Source of the DNA: Saprospiraceae bacterium
GTDB lineage: Bacteria > Bacteroidota > Bacteroidia > Chitinophagales > Saprospiraceae
Assembly (NCBI GenBank): GCA_016719855.1
Contig: JADJYH010000040.1
Location: 30,742 to 94,741, forward strand
Reading direction: 5' to 3'
Length of the DNA: 64,000 nucleotides
Position 1 is the first letter of the stretch. Every line of letters begins with the position of its first letter. Shown piece by piece: positions 55,387-63,340 of the stretch. Position numbers and translations under genes: made by a program. Under the pieces are notes generated by a model that saw nothing but the letters and a program-made list of their open reading frames with translations, did not search any database and was not told the DNA's origin.

Positions 55387-55444
55387 GAGGCTGGCCGGTG
55401 CATGTACGGGTCGTTGCAGGATGGCAAACCCGATTTCGACTGGA

Positions 55445-55480
55445 ATGGAGCGGATTTACCGCAAACTGGCGGTTGAATAA
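55445..55480 (+). pseudogene. Remnant of a T9SS type A C-terminal tail
   Basis: This short reading frame encodes MERIYRKLAVE and a stop. It matches the end of the T9SS gene 1.5 kb downstream (AERIYRKLVVE); 27 of 30 bases from GAGCGGATTTA onward agree between 55448-55477 and 56991-57020. It has no gene body upstream, so it is a leftover end of a duplicated or deleted T9SS cargo gene. Confidence 0.6.
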
Positions 55481-55481
55481 G

Positions 55482-55537
55482 AAACGTTGCGGCGTTGTGT
55501 GACAAAGGCTTCACACAACGCCGCAACGTTTTTTTTT
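55482..55537 (+). terminator. Strong rho-independent terminator after rocD
   Basis: A perfect 21-base stem (55482-55502 with 55511-55531, core ACGTTGCGGCGTTG) has an eight-base loop CAAAGGCT and is followed by a nine-T run. It is the longest uninterrupted terminator stem in the window. Confidence 0.93.
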
Positions 55538-55789
55538 GGCACTTTTTTGTCAATTCTACCCACATTTTACCCCGACGGGGCAACTAACACTACCATACAT
55601 TTTAGCCAGAAATGAAGGAATGTTTATAAAAAATTGGTGTAAGTTTTTTAGGATTTTACGCCGCTTGATTGTTACGGTGCAGTTTTTGTTTAAATACCAA
55701 TCTCCCCCCTAGTGCTTGAAAAAGTCTCCCCACGTGACAGTAATGCTTGGCTTTTTGGGCCAGCGCCGACAGCACCAAAATCTTTACTT

Positions 55790-56089
55790 ATGAATAAAGT
55801 CACACTTTCAAAAAGGAGCGACCCTTCGTTGGAGCGGATGCTCCGCACCTACGCCAAGCAGTCGAAAGCACTGCTGAAACCTGTCGCCAGCTCGTCCGTG
55901 TTGCTGCCACTGGGCGCTGCTTTTTTGGCTGGCATGACACCTGCGGAAGGAGCGATTATTTACACAAACCCGCCAGACATTACATTGGATGCCGCGCATC
56001 CCGTTCAGAACATAGATATTAATAATGCCTGGGGCAATGACCTCAGGTTTTCCTTTACGAGTATAGATGGTCAATTTGAATGTAAATGA
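55790..56089 (+). CDS. T9SS type A secreted protein, N-terminal part (frameshifted)
   Basis: The ATG at 55790 starts MNKVTLSKRSDPSLERMLRT, a basic stretch, then a hydrophobic segment (SSVLLPLGAAFLAGMTPAEG) ending before AIIYTNPPDITLDAAHP. This beginning (signal, then AIIY, then a short beta-rich start) resembles the N-terminus of PEP-CTERM-type secreted proteins of Verrucomicrobia and Planctomycetes (family resemblance only). The frame breaks at about 56072. Removing one C there reads from SIDG directly into NLNVNDGSYSG in the next frame. About 400 bases, including the terminator and the tail remnant, lie between rocD and this start. Confidence 0.75.
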   Translation: MNKVTLSKRSDPSLERMLRTYAKQSKALLKPVASSSVLLPLGAAFLAGMTPAEGAIIYTNPPDITLDAAHPVQNIDINNAWGNDLRFSFTSIDGQFECK

Positions 56090-57035
56090 CGGGAGCTATT
56101 CTGGTAATGGTTTTAATGTAGATGGATTTAATGCAGATATGAGTGGTACGAACGTGCTTCCTTATGCTCGTTTTGGTGGGTTCAGCTTCAATGGTGGTTA
56201 TGGTGGTCCTTGGAATGAAGCAATAGGGAGTAGAAACCTCATGGCGGACGGAATGCCAGGCAATGCACCATTTGCGCGTTGGAATGCCCTCGCCCCTGGG
56301 ACAACTCGCTTTCTGGGCGTGAAGGGAACGATGGCAGGAGGTGGGACACACTACGCCTGGGTTAGAATTACTTTCTATTCTGTCAACCACATCGTCATCC
56401 ACGACTGGGCTTATGAAAGCAACCCCGACGTGGGCATCACAGCGGGCGAAGCGCCCTTGCCCATTGAATTGACCCACTTCGCTGCATCGGTGCAAGTACA
56501 GGACGTGCAGCTTCGCTGGCAAACTGCCTCCGAGCAAAACAACGCAGGTTTCGACATCCAGCGCAGCGAGGACGGTACGAGCTTCCGCTCCCTCGCCTGG
56601 GTGGAAGGCAAGGGTACGACCACCGACTTGCAGGAATATTTATACGACGACAAAAACCTGCGGGAAGGCATGACCTACTACTACCGCTTGCGCCAAGTGG
56701 ACTATGACGGGCAGTTTGATTTTAGCCCAGTCGTCACGGTCACGGTCGGTGGCAAGGGCGCAGTGGCGGGCGAGTTTTACCCGAATCCTACGGAGGGGGG
56801 AACGGTGCGCCTCGATTTTACAGCAAAGGAAGACAGTGAGTGGAAAGTATCCGTTTTCGATGCCGTTGGAAATTTGACAAGTTTTGAAGAGTTGTCAAAT
56901 ATCAACATTGCCGAAGGCAGCACCACTTTGTCGTTCGACTTTACCGGGCTGCCGTCCGGCGTTTATTTTGTGAAAATGGACAACGGGGCGGAGCGGATTT
57001 ATCGCAAACTGGTGGTTGAGAGGTTGAGAGATTGA
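56067..57035 (+). CDS. T9SS type A sorting domain-containing protein, main part
   Basis: True homology begins at about 56073. The body has beta-rich segments (FARWNALAPGTTRFLGVKG, GGTHYAWVRITF, HDWAYESNPDVGITAGEAP), a pattern I associate with PEP-CTERM-family secreted proteins. A fibronectin III-like unit follows (IELTHFAASVQVQDVQLRWQ, AGFDIQRSEDG, YYYRLRQVDYDGQFDFSP). The last 75 residues are a T9SS type A tail (Por_Secre_tail): EFYPNPTEGGTVRLDF, VSVFDAVGNL, LPSGVYFVKMDNGAERIYRK. The product should be secreted through T9SS. A small PEP-CTERM-like ORF starts 60 bases downstream. Confidence 0.85.
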   Translation: MVNLNVNDGSYSGNGFNVDGFNADMSGTNVLPYARFGGFSFNGGYGGPWNEAIGSRNLMADGMPGNAPFARWNALAPGTTRFLGVKGTMAGGGTHYAWVRITFYSVNHIVIHDWAYESNPDVGITAGEAPLPIELTHFAASVQVQDVQLRWQTASEQNNAGFDIQRSEDGTSFRSLAWVEGKGTTTDLQEYLYDDKNLREGMTYYYRLRQVDYDGQFDFSPVVTVTVGGKGAVAGEFYPNPTEGGTVRLDFTAKEDSEWKVSVFDAVGNLTSFEELSNINIAEGSTTLSFDFTGLPSGVYFVKMDNGAERIYRKLVVERLRD

Positions 57036-57094
57036 GGGGTTGAGGGATACTGGTTTGAATCTTTAAATTCTCAATTTCCAAACATTCGGTCAAT

Positions 57095-57289
57095 ATGGAA
57101 AAACAAGCTGAAAATACGACCTCACCCGTGCTCAAATCCGAAACGGGCGAGGTTTATGACATCCCGGAGGGAGGGTCACTGGGCCTGCTGGCGCTGGGCT
57201 ACGCTGGGCTGATGCTCTGGCGTGGGAAGCGGCGCACAACAACTGGCAAGGCTCAAAAGACAACCCCAACTCCATTTCCAACCACCTGA
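57095..57289 (+). CDS. Small protein with a PEP-CTERM-like C-terminal segment
   Basis: This 64-residue ORF starts at the ATG at 57095 (MEKQAENTTSPVLKSETGEV). It then has the order expected of PEP-CTERM-type sorting signals: a P-E-G-G motif at about 24-27, a hydrophobic segment of about 15 residues (SLGLLALGYAGLMLW), then a basic cluster RGKRR, and a short polar end. Such signals are read by exosortases, but no exosortase is in this window. It lies between the T9SS type A gene and the phosphodiesterase gene. It could be an independent small membrane protein or a detached sorting tail. I am moderately sure it is expressed and not sure of the mechanism. Confidence 0.5.
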   Translation: MEKQAENTTSPVLKSETGEVYDIPEGGSLGLLALGYAGLMLWRGKRRTTTGKAQKTTPTPFPTT

Positions 57290-57333
57290 ATTCCAATTTC
57301 CCCAATTCTCCAATTTACTAATTTCCCAATTTC

Positions 57334-58416
57334 ATGAAAAAAGTCCTTCTCATTGGCTGGGACGCCGCTGACTGGAAAGTCATCAACCCGCTCATGGATG
57401 CGGGGCTGATGCCTGCCTTGCAAAGCCTCGTCGAAGGTGGCGTCAAGGGCAAAATGGCGACCCTCGATCCGCCCCTTTCGCCCACACTGTGGACGAGCAT
57501 CGCCACCGGCAAACGGCCCTACAAGCACGGCATCCACGGCTTCACCGAACCTGACCCAAGCGGCAAGGGGATCCGTCCCATTTACAACACCAACCGCAAG
57601 TGCAAGGCAATCTGGAATATCCTGACGCAGCATGGGCTGAAAACCCACGTCGTCGGTTGGTGGCCATCGCACCCCGCCGAGCCGGTCAATGGCACCATGA
57701 TTTCCAATTTTTACCAGCGTGCTCCTTCGGATATGCGCCCTGGTCAGCCCTGGGACTTGGTGAAAGGCACCGTGCATCCCGCTGAAAAAGGGGATTTTTT
57801 TGCCAAGCTGAGGGTGCATCCACACGAATTGACGGGCAACCACATCCAGCCCTTCGTGCCGGATTTTGAAAAAATTGACCAAAAACACGACCGGCGGCTA
57901 AGCTCCATTTCCAAAATCATCGCCGACTGTTCCACCATTCACAGCGCCGCCACCTATATTTTGGAAAATGAGGAATGGGATTTCATGGCGGTGTATTATG
58001 ACGCCATTGACCACTTCTGTCATGGGTTCATGAAATACCATCCGCCTCGCCAAGAGCATGTTTCCATCCAGGATTTTGAGTTGTACAAGGACGTGGTGGC
58101 GAGCGGCTACCGTTTCCACGACATGATGCTTGGCCGCCTGCTCCAACTTGCTGGAGACGATACGACGGTCATGCTCATCAGCGACCACGGCTTCCACCCC
58201 GATCACAACCGCCCGAAATCCATTCCGAAGGAACCCGCCGGGCCTGCCATCGAACACAGCCCGTTCGGCATTATTGCGATGCACGGCCCCGGCATCAAAA
58301 AAGGACGAGCTGCTTTTCGGCGCAAGTCTGCTCGACGTGACGCCGACCCTGCTCACCCTGTTCGGCTTGCCGGTGGCAGCCGACATGGACGGAAAAGTGC
58401 TTGTCCAGGCATTTGA
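57334..58416 (+). CDS. Alkaline phosphatase-superfamily phosphodiesterase, N-terminal part of a fusion (frameshifted)
   Basis: This 360-residue piece has the type I phosphodiesterase/nucleotide pyrophosphatase fold. Asp10 in IGWDAADW, a likely nucleophile Thr in SPTLWTSIATGKRP (Thr51 or Thr54), DAIDHFCHGF, and Asp284-His285 in ISDHGFHPDH are the expected metal and catalytic residues. No signal peptide is visible, so the domain is cytoplasmic as far as the sequence shows. After IAMHGPGIKK the frame ends in unrelated residues. At 58297-58302 there is an A6 run; with five A the frame would read KKDELLFGASLLDVTPTLLT, the natural end of the domain, which lies in the next entry. The pair is one gene. 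Confidence 0.85.
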   Translation: MKKVLLIGWDAADWKVINPLMDAGLMPALQSLVEGGVKGKMATLDPPLSPTLWTSIATGKRPYKHGIHGFTEPDPSGKGIRPIYNTNRKCKAIWNILTQHGLKTHVVGWWPSHPAEPVNGTMISNFYQRAPSDMRPGQPWDLVKGTVHPAEKGDFFAKLRVHPHELTGNHIQPFVPDFEKIDQKHDRRLSSISKIIADCSTIHSAATYILENEEWDFMAVYYDAIDHFCHGFMKYHPPRQEHVSIQDFELYKDVVASGYRFHDMMLGRLLQLAGDDTTVMLISDHGFHPDHNRPKSIPKEPAGPAIEHSPFGIIAMHGPGIKKGRAAFRRKSARRDADPAHPVRLAGGSRHGRKSACPGI

Positions 58417-59923
58417 AAATGAGCCGGAAATCCAGACCATTCAAAGTTGGGAGAACATCGAAGGATTGCGGGTTGCGGATTGCGGATTGCGGAATGTAGA
58501 TGCTGGGCAAAATGAAGAGGAAATGCAGGCGGAATTGCAGCAACTCATTGACCTCGGCTATGTCGCCGACCCTGGCGATGACCTGGAAAAAGCAGTGAAA
58601 AGCACCCTTGACGAGAATAACTTCAACCTCGCCCGTGCTTACCTCGACGGGCAGCAGTGGGACGATGGCATTAAGCTTTTAGAAAAGCTTCACGACGAAA
58701 ACCCGTCCGTGCTGCGCTTCGCAACGTACTTGGCGAATGCCTACCAAACCGTCGGGAAATTCAAAAAAGCGAGGCAGGTCGTCAACCATATCCGGGAGAC
58801 CTTCGACCGGGAAAACCCGCAACTGGACGTGCTGGAAGGCACGCTGCTGTTGGCGGAACAACGCCCGCTCAAGGCACTGGCGCTGTTTCAAAAAGTGGAG
58901 AAGGAAGCGGGCGGGCAGCCTCACCTACGCCAGCGGGTAGCCAACGCCTACCTGCAAATGAACAAGCTGGCGGAAGCGGAAGCCGTTCTCGAAGTTGCCG
59001 TTTCGCAAGACCCGGAGGAGGTTGGCGCATGGTACGCCCTCGGTGTCTGCCGCCACCGCATGACGCACCACGAGGAAGCAGCAGCGGCGTTATTGCAGGC
59101 CATCGGGTTGATGTACTACCAGCCTGCCGCCCATTTTTACCTCGGCGAAACGCTGCTGGCGATGCAACGATATGAGGACGCTACCAACGCTTACGATGTG
59201 TGCCTTCGCCTCGCACCGGGCATGAACATGGCGCGGGAGCGGCTCATTTCCATTTACTCGCAATTTTTGGAGCAGCCCGGCAAGGCCAACAAGTACCGGC
59301 TGGATTTTGAAAAAAACATCAAGGGCGAAATCGTGATAGTGAGCGGACTGCCCCGCAGCGGCACTTCGATGATGATGCAAATGCTGGAAGCGGGCGGCAT
59401 GGCGATTTTCACCGACCGGGAAAGGCAGCCGGACGAGAGCAACCTCAAAGGCTATTACGAACATGAAGCGGTTAAAAACCTTGCAAAAAACAAAAGCTGG
59501 CTGCCACAGGCGAGCGGCAAAGCCGTGAAAGTTATTGCCCACCTGCTGCCGCACTTGCCGATGAACTGGCACTACAAAATTATTTTCATGGAGCGGGACG
59601 TGCTGGAAGTAGTGCGCTCGCAGCAAAAAATGCTCGCCCGAAACGGTTCAGCCCAACGAGGCAGGATTGTACGGGAAGACACACTGCCATTTCATTTGGT
59701 TAAATCTTACGAGCAAACGCTGGAAAAAGTAAAAGCTTGGGCTAGGGAAAAGCCAAACGCCGAAGTAATGTACCAGGCCTATTCCGAAGCGGTGGAAAGC
59801 CCTTTTTTGGCAGCCATGCAAATCAATGATTTCCTTAACGGACAGTTGCGGCCAGAGGCGATGGCGGACGTGGTGGAAGCAAGGCTGTGGCGGGAGCGGA
59901 GTGAATTGGTCCAACCAGCATAA
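58130..59923 (+). CDS. Phosphodiesterase end, TPR repeats and sulfotransferase domain
   Basis: True homology begins at about 58303 (DELLFGASLLDVTPTLLTLF), the end of the phosphodiesterase domain. A linker with an unusual tandem of GGATTGCG units (58463-58492) follows. Then come about six TPR units (NLARAYLDGQQWDDGIKLLE, TYLANAYQTVGKFKKARQVV, AWYALGVCRHRMTHHEEAAA, HFYLGETLLAMQRYEDATNA). The last 200 residues are a sulfotransferase-like domain, with the PAPS-binding loop VSGLPRSGTSMMMQML and a middle YKIIFMERDVLEVVRSQQ. The intact protein joins a phosphohydrolase, a peptide-binding scaffold and a sulfotransferase. A role in modifying exported polymers is inference. Confidence 0.85.
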   Translation: MAACSNLLETIRRSCSSATTASTPITTARNPFRRNPPGLPSNTARSALLRCTAPASKKDELLFGASLLDVTPTLLTLFGLPVAADMDGKVLVQAFENEPEIQTIQSWENIEGLRVADCGLRNVDAGQNEEEMQAELQQLIDLGYVADPGDDLEKAVKSTLDENNFNLARAYLDGQQWDDGIKLLEKLHDENPSVLRFATYLANAYQTVGKFKKARQVVNHIRETFDRENPQLDVLEGTLLLAEQRPLKALALFQKVEKEAGGQPHLRQRVANAYLQMNKLAEAEAVLEVAVSQDPEEVGAWYALGVCRHRMTHHEEAAAALLQAIGLMYYQPAAHFYLGETLLAMQRYEDATNAYDVCLRLAPGMNMARERLISIYSQFLEQPGKANKYRLDFEKNIKGEIVIVSGLPRSGTSMMMQMLEAGGMAIFTDRERQPDESNLKGYYEHEAVKNLAKNKSWLPQASGKAVKVIAHLLPHLPMNWHYKIIFMERDVLEVVRSQQKMLARNGSAQRGRIVREDTLPFHLVKSYEQTLEKVKAWAREKPNAEVMYQAYSEAVESPFLAAMQINDFLNGQLRPEAMADVVEARLWRERSELVQPA

Positions 59924-59979
59924 AGCAGTACAGATTCAATTTATGCAGAAAAATCCCCAACTTCGCCCGATACCTTGCA

Positions 59980-61704
59980 TTGAAATTGAGACACTTCCTT
60001 TCGTTCATCCTCCTGTTTTTTTGCTGCTTGCAGCAAATTTCCCTCGCCCAAGCCAGCTTGGACGAAAAAGCCTTCCGTGCCATGTCCCCCGCCGAGCGTC
60101 AATCCTATCTCTATGAACTAAATATGGAATGGAAAGACTCCAGTTCGTTCATGGACTGGTACCGCCCAATGCTTGGCATTGCTAAATCAGAAAATGACAA
60201 AAAGACCATTTGGGCATTGCATTACGAGCATTTTCAGCAGCGGCATCTTTTATACGCCGTGAGCGACAATGCCATAGAATTGGAAACGGAACTGTTGAAT
60301 AAGGCAAAGGAACTTGGGTTGAAAGAAGAGGAAATCGTTGCGGAGCATTATGTCAATTTCGGAAAATACAACCACCAATTGGAGCCACCAGAGCAACTGT
60401 ATGCCCATATCCTGCTCGAATATGAGCGGATGGACGAGTTGGGCTTTGAGAACTTCAAGCAATTTGATATTGCCCGGCTGCTGTTCCATTCCGGCAGGTT
60501 TATGTTTCAACTGGAGGACTATGAAAAGGCATTGAAAATACTGCTTACCGCTGAGCAGTATGCGGAGCCAACGGAAAAGGGCCTGCAAATTTGGATGTTC
60601 ATCAAAAACCATATCCAAAGCAGTTACCAACACCAAAAGGACGTTGATTTGGGCATCCAATATGCCAAAGAAATCATCTGGGTCACCAAGAATTGCCCCA
60701 GCCAAGTACCCAATCAGCAACTGTTTTGCAAGACATGGCTGGGTATCGCCTCTGTTGACATTGCCTCCATGTACTTGGGGCGAGGCAAATACGAGGAGGC
60801 TGAGCAATATGCCAATGACGGCTATGCACTACTAAAAGTGCCTTTGGATGAAAATGAGCAACGATTGCGGGCGGAGTACGACATGCTGCAAGTGCTGATT
60901 TCCATCAAATTGGAGTTGCACAAATTGGAGGAGGCCGGGGCCTTGCTGCAACGTGCGGCGGACATTGCTCCGATTTTGGACCAAAAAGAAGAGCCAGAAT
61001 ATTTTAAGCATGTCAAGTTTTACCAATCGTACGCCCGCTACTATGAACTGAAGGGCGACTATGCCGCTGCCGTGCGTTACGCCAATTTCGCCAAGCCCTT
61101 GCAGGACAGTCTTGAACGTCGCAACGATGCTCGTACCTTGGAAAAGATTCAACAGCGCCTCGCTGCCGAAAAGTATGCCGAGCAACTAAAGTTAGTGGAA
61201 AGCGAAAAGCAGTTGCAGAAGATGCTGCGCAATGCGGCCATCGTCATCATGCTGTTGGTGGGTGCGTTGGCCTTCGGCAATTACCACCGCTTGCAGTACA
61301 AGCGAAAACAGGCGATGGCAGAACTGGAAGCTGCCAAGGGCGAACTCAATTCCTTTACCCAAAACCTCCGGGAGAAATCGGAACTGGCCGAAAACCTCCG
61401 CCTCGAACTTGACAAGCTCTCCCGCTCTGGCGAACGAAGCGAATATCTGGAGAAACTCTCCCGCAGCACCATCCTCACCGAAGACGATTGGACACAGTTC
61501 CGCAGCGTATTTGAAAAGGTGCATCCCAATTTTATCGAAGAAAAAAAGACGCAATACCCCGACCTCACACAGGCTGAACTCCGCTACCTCGTGCTCGAAA
61601 AACTGCAACTCACCACCCACGAGATGGCCAACATGCTCGGCGTCTCCGACGGCACCATCCGCCAAACGAAGATGCGGATGAAAAGGAAGACAGGGGAAGC
61701 GTAA
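59980..61704 (+). CDS. TPR protein with membrane anchor and C-terminal helix-turn-helix
   Basis: This 574-residue protein starts with a TTG at 59980, since MKLRHFLSFILLFFCCLQQI is a clear signal peptide and no ATG lies in this frame nearby. About six TPR-like helix pairs fill residues 50-390 (ARLLFHSGRFMFQLEDYEKA, QYAKEIIWVTKNC, IDIASMYLGRGKYEEAEQYA). A membrane segment lies at about 415-432 (AAIVIMLLVGALAFG), then a coiled segment. The last 45 residues form a helix-turn-helix (LTQAELRYLVLEKLQLTTHE, MANMLGVSDGTIRQ) resembling the LuxR-type ends of Bacteroidetes membrane-bound TPR regulators. The likely role is a membrane-anchored transcription factor that senses envelope or cell state. Targets are not visible. 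Confidence 0.85.
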   Translation: MKLRHFLSFILLFFCCLQQISLAQASLDEKAFRAMSPAERQSYLYELNMEWKDSSSFMDWYRPMLGIAKSENDKKTIWALHYEHFQQRHLLYAVSDNAIELETELLNKAKELGLKEEEIVAEHYVNFGKYNHQLEPPEQLYAHILLEYERMDELGFENFKQFDIARLLFHSGRFMFQLEDYEKALKILLTAEQYAEPTEKGLQIWMFIKNHIQSSYQHQKDVDLGIQYAKEIIWVTKNCPSQVPNQQLFCKTWLGIASVDIASMYLGRGKYEEAEQYANDGYALLKVPLDENEQRLRAEYDMLQVLISIKLELHKLEEAGALLQRAADIAPILDQKEEPEYFKHVKFYQSYARYYELKGDYAAAVRYANFAKPLQDSLERRNDARTLEKIQQRLAAEKYAEQLKLVESEKQLQKMLRNAAIVIMLLVGALAFGNYHRLQYKRKQAMAELEAAKGELNSFTQNLREKSELAENLRLELDKLSRSGERSEYLEKLSRSTILTEDDWTQFRSVFEKVHPNFIEEKKTQYPDLTQAELRYLVLEKLQLTTHEMANMLGVSDGTIRQTKMRMKRKTGEA

Positions 61705-61922
61705 TTGAGAATTGAAAATGGAGAATTGAAAATGCCAGTGCAATCTGTTACTTTCATGAACCTACAACCCCAATTTTTCAATTTCCTAATTCCCTGAATT
61801 TCAATCACTTACCTGTTGTAACGTTTTTGTAACGCCAAAAATTAGGGTTTTCCCGCCGCTGCCCGCTCCTTTGCATCATCAGTTTTATTGGAGCGATGGT
61901 CACACAATTTCACAGTATAGCA

Positions 61923-62081
61923 ATGAAAAAGCAATGTCAAAAACGGTCGGTAGCAACCTCCTTTGCCGTGAGGTACTGGCTGGTTTGGGCGATGCTGCTC
62001 GCCGCCATTGCCTACGGTTTCCACTGCTATTTCGAGTACCGTGATGCGCAATTGGAAAAGCGGCTGGAACGGTTGAAATGA
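61923..62081 (+). CDS. Small single-pass membrane protein
   Basis: This 52-residue ORF starts at the ATG at 61923 (MKKQCQKRSVATSFAVRYWL). It has one hydrophobic segment at about 18-36 (WLVWAMLLAAIAYGFHCYF) and ends in a charged coil EYRDAQLEKRLERLK. An in-frame ATG at 61896 would add nine residues. I do not recognise it. It is plausible because it has a coherent membrane protein pattern and lies close before the next gene (44 bases), but short ORFs like this can arise by chance. Confidence 0.45.
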   Translation: MKKQCQKRSVATSFAVRYWLVWAMLLAAIAYGFHCYFEYRDAQLEKRLERLK

Positions 62082-62124
62082 CCATTGCTCAAAGAAATTG
62101 ATTTCACCTACAACTTTTATTCAC

Positions 62125-62685
62125 ATGAAAAACCTGTTTTGCATTGCCTTGCTGCTGGTAATTTTCACCAGTTGCACCAATTTCAAAGGCCCACAACCAG
62201 CAGGTGCTCCCGATTTGAACGAGTTCCCACAAGAAATGCAGGGGACTTACCTCAACGACGACAGCAAGCTCGTCATCAGCCACGACAAAATTGAGTTTTG
62301 GGTGGACAAAAACAAAGCGTCCATGCACTCCTTCATCAGCGACAGCCTGACCGTGCGCAGCATGTCGCCTTGGGTGATTGGCACCCGCAAGTCGCAGTTC
62401 CCTTCCGGCGGCGACAACTACTCGGTGTTTGCACTGAAACTGGATGAGCAAAATCCGAACATCTTGCACGGCATCCAGACCGAAGAAGAGGACATCCTTA
62501 AATTGTTGCCCAACATCCGCCGCTCAGTTGAGCAACATTCCACCAGCACCTCAGATGGAGTGCCCGACCCGCCAAAGGACGTAATCATTTTCGACCCAAC
62601 ACCGCAAGATTTCCGCCAAATCATCGAAGCGGCCTTCGCCAAAAAGCGAGGCGAAGCTGGCTACAAAGGCTTTGAGCGGCAATAG
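62125..62685 (+). CDS. Putative lipoprotein
   Basis: The ATG at 62125 starts a lipoprotein signal (MKNLFCIALLLVIFTSCTNF, lipobox TSC17). The mature part of about 170 residues is polar and has a QEMQGTYLNDDSKLVIS start that resembles small lipocalin-like or YnfC-like envelope lipoproteins; I cannot name the family. It ends with a basic segment (AFAKKRGEAGYKGFERQ). The frame is open nine codons further upstream in non-coding-looking sequence, so I kept the ATG with the signal peptide. It is followed by a palindromic repeat and then the pentapeptide gene. Confidence 0.75.
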   Translation: MKNLFCIALLLVIFTSCTNFKGPQPAGAPDLNEFPQEMQGTYLNDDSKLVISHDKIEFWVDKNKASMHSFISDSLTVRSMSPWVIGTRKSQFPSGGDNYSVFALKLDEQNPNILHGIQTEEEDILKLLPNIRRSVEQHSTSTSDGVPDPPKDVIIFDPTPQDFRQIIEAAFAKKRGEAGYKGFERQ

Positions 62686-62690
62686 ATAAA

Positions 62691-62785
62691 GCCCTGAAAG
62701 GGCGGAATATGTCAGCATTGGGCAACGCCCGATGGTACATGGCGGGTAATGCCCGATGGTACATATCGGGCAACGCCCGATAGAT
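62691..62785. repeat. Interspersed palindromic repeat with three CGGGC/GCCCG units
   Basis: GCCCTGAAAGGGC (a small hairpin) is followed by three imperfect units of 22-24 bases, each with a (C/T)GGGC-AAC-GCCCG-like hairpin and the spacer ATGGTACAT. Similar GCCCGATGGTACAT strings recur between genes in many Bacteroidetes genomes (from memory). It sits between the lipoprotein and pentapeptide genes and could stabilise or end the upstream mRNA. Confidence 0.6.
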
Positions 62786-62836
62786 AATCACCAATAATTT
62801 TTCACCAATAATTTTTTTTAAAACAACCAATCAACA

Positions 62837-63307
62837 ATGAAATCGAACAATTTAATCCAATTCGCAGGCATCCTCTTTTGCCTCAGTTTTTTAGGTCTGC
62901 AAGAAGCAACCGCACAAGATTGCAGCAAAATGCCATATCCCCAAAAAACAAGTTGCTATGCGTCCATGCTAAAGCTTGGACATATAGAAATACCCAATGC
63001 TGATTTGCGGGGAGAGCAGCTAAGAGGATTAGACCTTGGCGGTGCTATTTTAAGCCAGGCAAACCTGAGCAAAGGCGTTTTCCGGGGTACGGATTTTCCC
63101 AATGCGGACTTTTCGGGTGCCGATTTGAGCGGGGCCGACTTCCGTGGTACGGACATGAAATTCGCCAACTTGGTTGGGGCCAACCTAACGGGCACGCTGC
63201 TCGATGGCGCTGATTTGATGCTTGCAAAAGTCAGCCGCTCGACCACGAAGGGAATCGCTGATTTTGATGCTTTCAAAGAAAAGTACCATGTCCAAATCGA
63301 AGACTAA
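62837..63307 (+). CDS. Exported pentapeptide-repeat protein
   Basis: This 156-residue protein has a signal peptide (MKSNNLIQFAGILFCLSFLG ... ATAQD) and, from about residue 52 to 130, a run of pentapeptide repeats of the A-(D/N)-L-x-x type (IPNADLRGEQLRGLDLGGAI, LSQANLSKG, ADFSGADLSGADFRGTD, LVGANLTGTLLDGADLM). These coil into a right-handed beta-helix. Export distinguishes it from the DNA-gyrase-protecting Qnr-like type, so a periplasmic or surface role is more likely. Two Cys pairs precede the repeats. Confidence 0.88.
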   Translation: MKSNNLIQFAGILFCLSFLGLQEATAQDCSKMPYPQKTSCYASMLKLGHIEIPNADLRGEQLRGLDLGGAILSQANLSKGVFRGTDFPNADFSGADLSGADFRGTDMKFANLVGANLTGTLLDGADLMLAKVSRSTTKGIADFDAFKEKYHVQIED

Positions 63308-63340
63308 TCCATTGCCATTCATTTCAAAATCCATTTCAAC

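Noticed and set aside
61705..61800. Direct repeats GAGAATTGAAAATG and AATTTCC-type strings between genes
   Set aside because: Short AT-rich filler typical of gaps in this genome, without a clear hairpin, T-run or mobile-element structure.
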